A stretch of 64,000 bases of DNA from an uncultured Verrucomicrobiales bacterium. Its GTDB lineage: Bacteria; Verrucomicrobiota; Verrucomicrobiia; Verrucomicrobiales; Akkermansiaceae. The notes under the pieces are model-generated. The model had not been told where the DNA came from and searched no databases. It worked only from the letters and a program-made list of their open reading frames with translations. The DNA lies in the NCBI GenBank assembly GCA_937885815.1, contig CALABM010000065.1, positions 57,178-121,177 on the forward strand, given 5' to 3'. The translations under genes and the position numbers were made by a program. Positions 34,501 through 42,588 of this stretch are shown here, piece by piece (position 1 is the stretch's first letter; every line of letters begins with the position of its first letter).

Positions 34501-34887
34501 GCTGTAGCCAGTGCGCTTAATTTCCTCCGGAAGGCGGCTTTCTACCTGCTTAATGGCATTGGAGACGTTCACCATAGCCATGTCGTCATTCGTGCCGGTC
34601 TCGAAGATAAGCGTCAGGGAATAGGAGCCATCATTCGTACAGGAGGAGTGGAAGTACAGCAGGTCATCCATGCCGATGAGGTTCTCTTCCACGGGGGCGG
34701 CCACCACCTGAGCCAACTCCTCAGCACTGGCGCCCGCGTAATTCATGCGCACCGAAATGGTGGGCGGTGATACTTCCGGGTACTCAGACACGGGCATCAT
34801 GCTCAGGCAGAGGAAACCTGCCAGCATCATCACGATGGATATAACGAAGGCGAACTTGGGTCTGCCGATGAAAAATTGAGAAAACAT
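31594..34887 (-). CDS. RND efflux pump inner-membrane subunit (AcrB/HAE1 family)
   Basis: A 1097-residue proton-driven exporter subunit with the full HAE1 plan: first helix beginning FFIGRPKFAF, a large periplasmic loop, helices 2-7 with the proton-relay aspartates in GSLVDDAIVVVEN (helix 4), a second periplasmic loop and helices 8-12 with the relay Lys in GLAAKNAILMVEF (helix 10). It should export hydrophobic drugs or other amphiphiles as a trimer. Its neighbour, 24 bp upstream, is a double-length adaptor. No outer-membrane factor (TolC/OprM type) is encoded in the window, so the exit duct must be supplied from elsewhere. The gene ends in a strong terminator. Confidence 0.96.
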   Translation of the reverse strand: MFSQFFIGRPKFAFVISIVMMLAGFLCLSMMPVSEYPEVSPPTISVRMNYAGASAEELAQVVAAPVEENLIGMDDLLYFHSSCTNDGSYSLTLIFETGTNDDMAMVNVSNAIKQVESRLPEEIKRTGYSVRKRSSDMLCFLSFMCDENKMDILELTNWLRMNVKDPLTQVDGVSVADIMHSRNYSMRVWLNTTRMNALNITPADVNSAIAAQNIQAAAGSVGSQDEGAYATYKVTATGRLRTVEEFSNIIVKRGEEGHVTRLSDIATIELGAENNSGYSRLNGRNAVGMMVQRNNDANALATVDALKEKMREIEPLLPDGVSWTMGYDPTQAIQATMEEIGITLVLALFLVVLVTYIFLQDWRATLIPTLAIPVSLLGAFAFMYVLGYSINVLTMFGLILVIGSLVDDAIVVVENVMRIIHEEGLSPREATIKSMKQITGAIIATTLVTLAVYVPIAFYGGMVGVIYTQFSVTMCVALCISTFNALTLSPALCALILRPAGVKQSALSYWLFRPFNWFLEKCRSFYLWGAGILVRNAWLTVIVLAAVLYANYIYTSGAPQWWNQIWRGAPQAAAAPAGGGKSAAKSQFDLLSLIAPEMLNSSFIPTEDKGAVFCIVNLEGSATAKQRTDRVMRQIEERIGRFEGIEMVTSTSGFSFASGSGEGNGMVIVMLKPWSERTSPDLHASALAQKINAACADIPEASVMATTPPAIQGLGLYGGVSMVLEGRGSATPADLGNMVKEITARLQSHQELISMVRSEFNAETPQIRLEINREKAQALNVDVKSIFNTLQTVLASSYVNDFTLNGFNFKVKIQGDVRDRRTADDIMNQMVRNAHGEMVPLSAVCTLSYRLGPSNYGRFNQYMSADVTVMPAPGVGSGQVMSLIEKTIAEVNMEERNNNTGRQWSVEWKDLSYQERQNDGKVGLLIGLAMLFAYLFLVAQYESWTTPVPVMLSVSVATLGAFMGAQVFGLTLSIYVQLGILMLIGLAAKNAILMVEFSKEDHAAGNTVQVAALNGASMRFRAVLMTAISFLFGVFPMVVATGSGAASRQEIGVTTFFGMLLATLFGIFLVPGLYSIFARMRDWTARTIGVDKPAKKA

Positions 34888-34911
34888 AGTCGTCAGATTG
34901 GGTTATTCAGC

Positions 34912-37098
34912 TTATTCGGCGGTGGAAGTTGATTCTTCAGCGGAAGGCTTTACAGCCTCCTGAGCGGGAGCAGGGGTAACAGGCGTACCGTCCTCCACCT
35001 CAGCCAAGGGGGATATGATGCACTGATCCCCTTCCTCCAAGCCGGCAAACACAGGCATAAGGCCGTTCTCGTCCACACGGCCACAGAGCACGCGCACCAG
35101 CACAGCGCGGTTATGGCGCATGGCGTACACATAGCGGCCACTGGTATCCGTGAGCACGGCCTCCGCTGCCACAGCGGGTACGCGGCGGTCTGCCTTGCGG
35201 GTAACACGGATGGTCACGATACCACCGGGCTGCAGAAGAGCGTCTTCATTCTTGAAAACAGCCCAGAAGTTCTGCGTATCCGTGGCCGTCTGAATCACAT
35301 TATCACTGAAGGCCACGGTGCCGCGCTCATGGTAGGTGTTACCACTGGCCGTTACCAGCGTAACATCTGCATCTGCCTCCAAACGGTCATCCGTGCCGTA
35401 GGTGGAAAGAATGGCATTTTCACTCAGGGAGAAGCGCACATAAATGGGGCTTATCTGCACCAGAGTGGCAAGGGGCAGCTTCATGTCGGAAACATAGTTA
35501 CCACGTGAAAAAGCGGCTCGCCCCACACGCCCGGTAATGGGGGCGCATACCGTACAGCGAGCCAAATCATCCTCAGCCACCACCAGCGCAGCTTGAGCGC
35601 TCTTCAGCTGGGCCTTAAGCTCATCCAAAGTGGCCTTCGCACGCTCCAGCTCAGAGCGGCTTGTTGCATCCGTAGACGCCAGAGCAAGCTGGCGCTCATA
35701 TTTTCTCTCAGCGTCCCTCAGCTTGACTTCAAGCTGAGCAATGGCAGCGCGGCGGGCATCCACCACGGCCTGATAACGAGTCGGGTCAATGCTGAAAAGC
35801 GGTGCACCCTGCTGAACCACATCACCCTCACGGAAGGAAGGCTCACCGAGCACGCCCTGAACAAGCGGACGCAAGGCCACGCGATTGATAGCCTCAACAC
35901 GAGCACCCTGACAGGTAAGCACCGTGGTGTCCTGTGCCATCACAACCGGGGTCAGCACCACTTCCACCGGGGGAATCTCAGCAGCTGAGCTGCTTTCATC
36001 ATTCGCTCCCGCATTATTCTGGGCCATCACAGGCACAACCTTATCACCCACGCGCACCTTGTGGGCGCCGTCCGTGATGATAGTTTCGCCTTCGCTAAGG
36101 CCTTCGTACACGGACTGCAGGCGGCCCTGAATGGAGCCAACGATTACCTCTTTGCGGGAGACCACGTTCTCGGCATCAACAGCATAAACGTATGCGCCGT
36201 CAGAATCATAGTGAACAGCGGTGAGAGGCACCATGCAAACCTGCTGCGTATCCGAAAGAGCCACGTGCATAGCACCGATACCACGGGGTGTGAGCTGGTT
36301 ATCCCTGTTTGAAAACTCTGCCCACAGGGTGTAAGTATCCGTGGCGGAAGTCAGCATGTTATCCACAATGCTGACTCGGCCGGGATGAGCATACTGACGC
36401 CCATTAGCCATGGTGAGGCGTACATCTGCCACATTGCTGATTTCCTGGGGACCGCGGAAAATGCCATTCACATCAGCCTGACTGAGAGGGAAGCGAACAT
36501 AGATGGGATCCATCTGCTTAATCGTAACCAGATTTTCGCCTCGGGTTACATAATTCCCCTGAGAGAAGGAGGCTCGACCTATGCGGCCTGTAATTTCCGC
36601 GCGGATGGTGCAATCTTCCAAGTCCTTGCGGGCGCGCACAAGTTCAGCCTCGGCACCGGCACGGCTGGCACGCAGCTCCTCCAAGCGGGCCTCAGCACTT
36701 TCCGTCTCTTCCACGGAAGCAGCCTGACGCTGAGAGAGACCGGCAAGACGGCGGTGGTTATTCTCAGCATACACGATACGGGCATCAATCTCCTCAAGAG
36801 CGGCTTCGGCCTGCTGCACAGCGGCGCGGTAGCGGGTGGGGTCTATCTCAAACAGAATATCGCCCTCCTGTACTATAGAGCCTTCCTGAAAACGCGGCTC
36901 CAACAGGTAACCTTCTACTGCAGAACGAACTGCAACACTGCGAATGGCCTCCATGTGACCGATGCTCTTGCGAGTAATACGGTCCCTTCCGATTGAAACT
37001 GTCTCAACTTGAACGTGTGCTGCCTGTCTGCCCATCTGAGCCTCCGCAGAGAGAGCAAGAAGCGGCAGCAACACCGCAACTTTTTGAAAAACTTTCAT
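34912..37098 (-). CDS. Tandem-fused double RND adaptor (two AcrA/HlyD-like units in one chain)
   Basis: A 728-residue periplasmic adaptor, about twice the usual 350-400. A signal peptide (about 1-20, no lipobox) is followed by two complete membrane-fusion units, roughly residues 35-365 and 390-705. Each unit has the same order: lipoyl half (RSAVEGYLLEP / RPLVQGVLGEP), EIDPTRYRAAV / SIDPTRYQAVV, alpha-hairpin coiled coil, second lipoyl half ending in ITGRIGRASF / ITGRVGRAAF with GNYV, beta-barrel with PIYVRF, and a membrane-proximal domain. Adaptors normally assemble as hexamers, so a fused pair could give a trimer of doubles. The gene is coupled to the RND pump. TTGATT-16-TAAAAT ends 7 nt upstream of the ATG. 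A frame error is unlikely because the join is a continuous, acidic linker. Confidence 0.9.
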   Translation of the reverse strand: MKVFQKVAVLLPLLALSAEAQMGRQAAHVQVETVSIGRDRITRKSIGHMEAIRSVAVRSAVEGYLLEPRFQEGSIVQEGDILFEIDPTRYRAAVQQAEAALEEIDARIVYAENNHRRLAGLSQRQAASVEETESAEARLEELRASRAGAEAELVRARKDLEDCTIRAEITGRIGRASFSQGNYVTRGENLVTIKQMDPIYVRFPLSQADVNGIFRGPQEISNVADVRLTMANGRQYAHPGRVSIVDNMLTSATDTYTLWAEFSNRDNQLTPRGIGAMHVALSDTQQVCMVPLTAVHYDSDGAYVYAVDAENVVSRKEVIVGSIQGRLQSVYEGLSEGETIITDGAHKVRVGDKVVPVMAQNNAGANDESSSAAEIPPVEVVLTPVVMAQDTTVLTCQGARVEAINRVALRPLVQGVLGEPSFREGDVVQQGAPLFSIDPTRYQAVVDARRAAIAQLEVKLRDAERKYERQLALASTDATSRSELERAKATLDELKAQLKSAQAALVVAEDDLARCTVCAPITGRVGRAAFSRGNYVSDMKLPLATLVQISPIYVRFSLSENAILSTYGTDDRLEADADVTLVTASGNTYHERGTVAFSDNVIQTATDTQNFWAVFKNEDALLQPGGIVTIRVTRKADRRVPAVAAEAVLTDTSGRYVYAMRHNRAVLVRVLCGRVDENGLMPVFAGLEEGDQCIISPLAEVEDGTPVTPAPAQEAVKPSAEESTSTAE

Positions 37099-37105
37099 GT
37101 GGTAT

Positions 37106-37133
37106 ATTTTAGTGAATAATTTACAAAAATCAA
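37106..37133 (-). promoter_or_regulatory. Promoter of the RND efflux operon
   Basis: Minus-strand TTGATT (37133-37128), 16-nt spacer, TAAAAT (37111-37106), 7 nt to the ATG at 37098. It sits in an A/T-rich gap and predicts a leaderless adaptor message. Confidence 0.55.
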
Positions 37134-37182
37134 CTTTTTTTTGGTGAAGATTCAGCCATACGGCAAGATTTTTCTGTTATCC

Positions 37183-40100
37183 TCAACCACCCCGGCAGAT
37201 GGAGCGCAGACGTCTGGCCGCCACCAGCACAGGGAAAATCCCCATGAGGAAGAGATAAACGGCGTCACGCCAGATAGTTGGAACCGAGCCGGCGTCCGTT
37301 TCCTGATTGATACCGCTGAAAGCGAGGGCCTGCCTCGGCGCAAGGAAGAAACCACGGTGCTCATTGCGACGGCCGTCCTTACGAGCCGTTTTTACACCTT
37401 CGCGCACCACATTGAGGTTTCTGTTTGAGTAAAAGAACTCCACGGGCTGATCCGTCTCGTTCTCCTCACGCTCCTCGAGCTGAGTTGTCAATCGTTCAAG
37501 ATACTCTTCGTTACCGCTAAGGGCAGCCTTGCGCACCCAGCGGAGGATGTCCTTGGCCTCTTCCACATCCCTAGCAGTAGCATTGAAAAGAAGAGCCGCC
37601 CGCTGTACAAATCGAAGTTCTTCCACGGAGCCGTTAGCCTTCAGGTATTCACGGCGCTCATTCACACGGCGGTTTTCTACTTCCCACAGATTACCATCAG
37701 TTTGCGTTACAAACATCATTTCAAACGCATAACGCAAGGGGCAGAATTCTGCGATAAGCGGAACGGGTTTGGACGTGATGTTATGAGTGCGCTCATCTTG
37801 ATAAGCAACGCGGTGACGAAGGTTGGAAAGACGGCTTTCAATGGCAGTCGGCAGGAAGTCCGGCAGCTCCGGGCTGAACTCATTCATCTCTTCAAAACGA
37901 ATGAGTGCACCAGCCAGCAGGATTTGCGGCACCAACAGGAGCGGCACAATATTCAGCGCCGTACGCTCGGAACTCACCAGAGCTGACACCATCAGAGAAA
38001 GAGCGATGCCCACAAACGCCGTAAGCGTCATTACCCCCAGATGCTGCCAGAACATGCCCTCAATTCCCAAAATGGCATTTCCCACCAGCAGATACAAAGC
38101 ACACTGTACTGCCGCTATACCGGTGATAACCAAAACCTTAGCTGCCAGATAGCCCGTTATGAATAACTTGTAATTACTTTCACGCTTCAGCAAAGGCCTG
38201 TCACGCAATAGCTCGCAGGCTGCATCCGTTAAGCCGAAAAACATGGCCAACACCAGCGAGAGGAATAAATACTCGTTTATATGGAGTGACTTGTAAAATG
38301 TGTAAGGTTCTTCAAAAGAAGCACGTAGAGTGCCGGCTATCAACAAAGCAAGGACAGGCCCCTCCAGCAGCACTGCATACAGAGCCTTGCGACTGCGAAC
38401 ACGCCCCAACAACGTGCGGTTGAACCACAGAATAAATAGGCGCCAAAGCTCCCTCCAGCTGCGCCGCGGGCTTCGTGGCACGGGCCTGACACGCTCAGGT
38501 TCCTTCGCTATGTCTTCCGTGGGCTTGCTGCGGTAATAGTAGTTCTCGAAGCGGTCCTGCCACATACCAGGACTGGGTTTCTGCTCATTACCCAAGCGGC
38601 TATATGGCGCCTCCAGCACCTCAAACACATAATCTGCGCCGCCAGCAGCCACTGCTTCGCGGGAAACGTGAAGCCCCAACTCCTGAGCAGACTTGCGGAA
38701 ATACTCCACCATATCAGCAGGAGACCCCCAGAACGCCATCTGCCCATTGGAGTTCAACACCATCACTTTCTTGAAGCGACTGAGAATAACCTGAGAGGGG
38801 CGGTGAAGAGTACAGAGCAGGATACGCGAGTGAGACATGCTTTCAAGCGTATCAATCACGCGCTCCGCATCACCGGAGGAAAGACCACTTATGGGTTCGT
38901 CAATAAGGAAGACCTCCGCCGTACCGGTGAGATCCAGCCCAAGATTCAAGCGTGTACGCTCGCCATCGGATAAAGTACGAGCGCCAGCACGGCCAACGTT
39001 TCTATCGGCCAGAGCGCCAAGCCCCACATAATTTAGAATAGACAGCACACGCCGCTTACGGTCTGCATCATTCAATCTGGGACGACGGGCAATGGAAGCA
39101 TGGTAAACCTGCTCGCCCACCGTCATGGCTTCATCCAGAATATCCTCTCTGGGAATGAACGCGATATGGCGCCGCAAATCCGTAGCATCAGGAGTGAGGC
39201 GGGCGTTATTGTAATGAATGGAGCCGAATGATGGGACTAGGTGGCCGGCAAGCATGCTCAGTAACGTGCTCTTGCCGGAACCACTAGGGCCAAGAATACA
39301 AGCCATCTCTCCACGCTTGAGCGTAAAATCAATATTATCCACCACACGCCCGGCGCGCACAAAATCTCGCGTGAGCCCCTGAACCCTTAAGGAATGAATA
39401 AGAGCGGACTCTTCCTCCAAAACGCCGGAAGAAAAGCGGCAGCGCAAGGACTGTACCGGACTGAGGCTAATGAGGTCACCATCCGCTAAGGTCATATCAC
39501 CCTTTACGGGTTCACCATTAACCTTAAGATAATTATCACCCTCAATCACACGCAGCTGCCCCTCACCATCCGAGCGGGAATAACTCACCTCGAATACCAC
39601 AGCAGAGGCCAGCCCCGGTGTCAGCATCAGGGCAGAGGTGCTGTTAATGTAGGGAAGATTAGTAACGATGAGTTTACGAACATCCGGAGCAAGCTGATAA
39701 CTGCGCCCCGGAGCTTCTACATTATGCAGCTCCGCGAACCGATACGGCCCCAGCCCCTTCACAGTAAACGGGGTGTAATATGTAGTCCTTACGATTTCGC
39801 CGAGAGCGAGCGTGCGGCCTTCCAGCACAAATGCGGCATCACGCCCAAGCACTTCCAGCTCAACATCAAGACTGAAGCGCACGCGGGCTAAGGGATTCCT
39901 GGGGCGCTGGCGGGTAATGCTCACCTCATCATCCTCGCGGAAAAGGTATCCAACATAGCTCACGCCGCTGTAGCGGTTCTGGATAAGAGAGCGAATGGTG
40001 CCATAACTGAGAGTCCATTCTGCCAGCTCCACGTTCTGCCCGGGCGAAAGAATCTGCATGTCCCCCTTATGCAACACACGTCCACAGATGCAGAGCGGCT

Positions 40101-40749
40101 TCCGGGTATCATTAATGATAAGCAGCACATGTACGCAGTGGAGGGCACGAAAACTTACCTCGCCTTCTTCGCGGGCCAAAGTTACTGTATTCGCTGCAAC
40201 CTTATGCGAGAAGGTCAGGCACTGAATAGGAGCAGGGGCATCCTGCCCGGGGGTACGGATAAGCTCTTCCAGCGCCGGCGCAACACCGGGCAAGTTCAGG
40301 CCATTCGTCACCCGCTCAAAGAGCGTGGGGTTCGTCAGGTCACCACCCACACGGTACAACATGGCCAAAATCTCCAAGGCCAAGGCCATGCGTTCTTCCA
40401 ATGTGCGGTGGGCTGCTGCGAGGGTGAGCGTATCACTCAGGGAGAAACGAGCAGTATAGGCCGTCTGGAATCTCTCAGCCAGCCAGTGGTGTTCCACATT
40501 CGGAAAATCATAGCGGAGCATGTCCATGATGGTGTCCATATCCTCTATGACGACACCATCTACTCGGGCCATAATGGAAGCAAACAAATCCACAATGACA
40601 CCAGCATAACTCCGGCGAGATTCATCACGCGCAGCCACACGGCGTGGTACCCGTGAAAAGATTTCAGCAAAATAACTTCGCAGCGTATGAATACGCTTAC
40701 GAACCAAGCGCAAGAGAGGCTTGGAATGGCTGGAGAAAGGCATCTTCAT
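37183..40749 (-). CDS. Giant ABCG-type transporter with TerB-like and FHA-like N-terminal half
   Basis: A 1188-residue protein. The first 140 residues are helical and resemble TerB-type modules; about 150-340 is of unknown fold; about 395-450 looks like an FHA-type beta-sandwich (LKVNGEPVKGDMTLADGD), often a phosphothreonine reader. The ABC domain follows, with Walker A GPSGSGKST at about 487, signature LSDGERTR and Walker B VFLIDEP. Its closeness to eye-pigment/ABCG transporters is shown by the SGLSSGD box. About six membrane helices occur from residue 770 to 970, with a long soluble insertion after the fifth and a last helix near the C-terminus. It starts 4 bp inside the YkgJ-like gene, as the last member of the eight-gene run. 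Substrate unknown. Confidence 0.75.
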   Translation of the reverse strand: MKMPFSSHSKPLLRLVRKRIHTLRSYFAEIFSRVPRRVAARDESRRSYAGVIVDLFASIMARVDGVVIEDMDTIMDMLRYDFPNVEHHWLAERFQTAYTARFSLSDTLTLAAAHRTLEERMALALEILAMLYRVGGDLTNPTLFERVTNGLNLPGVAPALEELIRTPGQDAPAPIQCLTFSHKVAANTVTLAREEGEVSFRALHCVHVLLIINDTRKPLCICGRVLHKGDMQILSPGQNVELAEWTLSYGTIRSLIQNRYSGVSYVGYLFREDDEVSITRQRPRNPLARVRFSLDVELEVLGRDAAFVLEGRTLALGEIVRTTYYTPFTVKGLGPYRFAELHNVEAPGRSYQLAPDVRKLIVTNLPYINSTSALMLTPGLASAVVFEVSYSRSDGEGQLRVIEGDNYLKVNGEPVKGDMTLADGDLISLSPVQSLRCRFSSGVLEEESALIHSLRVQGLTRDFVRAGRVVDNIDFTLKRGEMACILGPSGSGKSTLLSMLAGHLVPSFGSIHYNNARLTPDATDLRRHIAFIPREDILDEAMTVGEQVYHASIARRPRLNDADRKRRVLSILNYVGLGALADRNVGRAGARTLSDGERTRLNLGLDLTGTAEVFLIDEPISGLSSGDAERVIDTLESMSHSRILLCTLHRPSQVILSRFKKVMVLNSNGQMAFWGSPADMVEYFRKSAQELGLHVSREAVAAGGADYVFEVLEAPYSRLGNEQKPSPGMWQDRFENYYYRSKPTEDIAKEPERVRPVPRSPRRSWRELWRLFILWFNRTLLGRVRSRKALYAVLLEGPVLALLIAGTLRASFEEPYTFYKSLHINEYLFLSLVLAMFFGLTDAACELLRDRPLLKRESNYKLFITGYLAAKVLVITGIAAVQCALYLLVGNAILGIEGMFWQHLGVMTLTAFVGIALSLMVSALVSSERTALNIVPLLLVPQILLAGALIRFEEMNEFSPELPDFLPTAIESRLSNLRHRVAYQDERTHNITSKPVPLIAEFCPLRYAFEMMFVTQTDGNLWEVENRRVNERREYLKANGSVEELRFVQRAALLFNATARDVEEAKDILRWVRKAALSGNEEYLERLTTQLEEREENETDQPVEFFYSNRNLNVVREGVKTARKDGRRNEHRGFFLAPRQALAFSGINQETDAGSVPTIWRDAVYLFLMGIFPVLVAARRLRSICRGG

Positions 40750-41120
40750 AAATCAGGCCCGGTGGTCTTACCGGCACCGGGGCAACGCTGTTCCCACCCT
40801 GGGAAGTTCCATTTATAAGGAAAATCGCGGCACTGCTGAGGCTTAACAGGCTGAATGCGGCAGCCCTCATCCGTAAGCATACAGCAGGGGCCGTTTCCAT
40901 TTTCAGCGTCTATAAGCGAAAGTCCACGCCTATTCCGCTGCAAGCGGCAGTAACGCTCAATAAAAAGCTCTTCGCTAAGGCCGAGGTAAGCGGCTATAGC
41001 CGTGATATCCTCGTCAGTCAGGCAGACATCACCCTCCCAGCGGCAGCAAGCACCACAACGCTGGCATGTGTGTATGATGGGGGTAGTATCACTCATTCGT
41101 TTCAGCTGCGTATCTCCCAA
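40746..41120 (-). CDS. YkgJ-family cysteine-cluster protein
   Basis: A 124-residue cytoplasmic protein with the CQRCGACC cluster near residues 19-26, followed by GPCCML, DEGCRI and QQCRDFPYKW, the pattern of the YkgJ/CxxCxxCC family thought to bind a metal or iron-sulfur cluster. Function of the family is not settled. An alternative ATG eight residues downstream (MSDTT) would shorten the overlap with tsaB. It overlaps tsaB by 19 bp with the first ATG and the ABC gene by 4 bp. Confidence 0.85.
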   Translation of the reverse strand: MGDTQLKRMSDTTPIIHTCQRCGACCRWEGDVCLTDEDITAIAAYLGLSEELFIERYCRLQRNRRGLSLIDAENGNGPCCMLTDEGCRIQPVKPQQCRDFPYKWNFPGWEQRCPGAGKTTGPDL

Positions 41121-41734
41121 GGTTTATGCTTTGCGGCTGTAATATGAGGAGGGCGCACATACAGCGGCTCTGCAGGTTTAGCTGCAAGCTCTTCCTGAGC
41201 AGCAGGACAGAGGGCTTGCCAGCTGCGGATAAGTCCCTCAGCACCGGGTACAAGCCCGGCCTTAGCCACGGAAAAATTATGCTTTTTCATAACCTCCTCA
41301 GATTCGACCGTATACACAGTAGCACCACCCGCCAGTTCTGCACGAAGTTCATCCGGCGTCAGCACCACAATTTCGCCATTGCTGCGCCGCAGAGTCCACC
41401 CGCCACGGCGGGCATCAGATATAATGAGAGCACCATCTGCAGCCAAATCATCCCATGAACCAATGGCAACCACACGAGCACCTTTTACTGTGGCAATGCC
41501 AACAGCTGCGGCCAGCGCCACACGCACACCGCCATAGCTCCCGGGGCCGGCACCCACCAGCACCATATCAAGCGGCTCTTCGCCCAGTACCGAAAGCGCT
41601 TTTTCCAGAGCCGGGAAAAGATGAGAATCATGATTTCTCTCCGTGTGCCAAGAGGTCTGGGCACAAACATTACCGGCAAGAGAAAGGCAGAGAGAAGCCT
41701 GCGGCTGAGAACATTCGATGGCAATTATATTCAT
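41102..41734 (-). CDS. tsaB: tRNA N6-threonylcarbamoyladenosine synthesis protein TsaB
   Basis: Partner of TsaD and TsaE in making t6A37 on ANN-reading tRNAs. The product is 210 residues when begun at the ATG at 41734 (MNIIAIECS), where family homology starts; a frame extension to 41761 adds nine unrelated residues. The actin-like fold is marked by IECSQPQASL, HLFPALEKAL and the VGAGPGSYGGVRVALA motif near residues 65-80. It overlaps prmA by 4 bp upstream and the YkgJ-like gene downstream, indicating one transcript. tsaD and tsaE are not in the window. Confidence 0.9.
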   Translation of the reverse strand: MNIIAIECSQPQASLCLSLAGNVCAQTSWHTERNHDSHLFPALEKALSVLGEEPLDMVLVGAGPGSYGGVRVALAAAVGIATVKGARVVAIGSWDDLAADGALIISDARRGGWTLRRSNGEIVVLTPDELRAELAGGATVYTVESEEVMKKHNFSVAKAGLVPGAEGLIRSWQALCPAAQEELAAKPAEPLYVRPPHITAAKHKPWEIRS

Positions 41735-42579
41735 GCCTGAGTCAGTTTGGCTGTAGTCCACTTACCGCGGCTTACTACCTTAAGCACCTTAAGGCCGGCG
41801 GCGCGTGCGGCATCAAGCGTTTCATCTTTCTGGGTATTGAGGATACCGGAAATGATGAGAATCCCGCTGGGCTTCATTGCGGCAAGAAGGCGGGGGAACG
41901 CTTTCTGTAACACGGTGGAAAAGAGATTAGCCAGCACGATGTCAGCTTGTTCACCGAGAGCAGGGACCCATTCAAAAACATCCGCTTGGAAAAGTTCCAG
42001 ATTATCAGCGCCGCCATTACGCTCGATATTGTGGCGGGCTACGTCCACTGCAATGGGGTCAAAATCAAAGCTGATGGCATGCTGAGCACCAAGGCGCAAT
42101 CCGGCCAGAGCAAGTACGCCGGTGCCGCAACCAATATCCGTGAGCGTCCAGGCTTCTTTCCTGCCTTTTGCCTCATCACAAAGCATGCGAAGACATGTGG
42201 AAGTAGTAGCATGATTACCGGTGCCAAAAGCACGCTCAGCCGGGAAAGTAAGGATAATGCGGCCGGGGTAACGCTGCTGCAAGTCTTCCAGCACCGCAGG
42301 CTCATCACTGGCAGAAATTACCAGCCTGTCGCGGATAATGAGAGGGGGTGTATTCTCCGGAGCGGTAGCAGCCACCCAATCCACTGTCTGCACCTCCTCA
42401 GTCTTACCACCATAGCAAGCGGCAAGCACAAGAGCCTCTTCCAGAGATTCCGTGTATACATCGATATTCAGGCGCTCAGCATGAAAGGCCTCAGATATCA
42501 CAGTTCCCGGCAGATTGCTCAGGCGCTCCTGCCATTCTTCTTCATTCGCTTTTGCGATTGTCTTCTTCCAGACCCACAT
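41731..42579 (-). CDS. prmA: Ribosomal protein L11 methyltransferase PrmA
   Basis: An S-adenosylmethionine-dependent methyltransferase that trimethylates ribosomal protein L11 at several sites. The 282-residue protein has the PrmA arrangement: N-terminal substrate-recognition domain (about 1-95), then a Rossmann domain with TFPAERAFGTGNHATT, DIGCGTGVLALAGL near residue 145, and a VLANLFSTVL motif IV in place of the common NI(L)A box. It is 9 bp after the DUF4340 gene and overlaps tsaB by 4 bp. Confidence 0.9.
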   Translation of the reverse strand: MWVWKKTIAKANEEEWQERLSNLPGTVISEAFHAERLNIDVYTESLEEALVLAACYGGKTEEVQTVDWVAATAPENTPPLIIRDRLVISASDEPAVLEDLQQRYPGRIILTFPAERAFGTGNHATTSTCLRMLCDEAKGRKEAWTLTDIGCGTGVLALAGLRLGAQHAISFDFDPIAVDVARHNIERNGGADNLELFQADVFEWVPALGEQADIVLANLFSTVLQKAFPRLLAAMKPSGILIISGILNTQKDETLDAARAAGLKVLKVVSRGKWTTAKLTQA

Positions 42580-42588
42580 AACTTTTAC

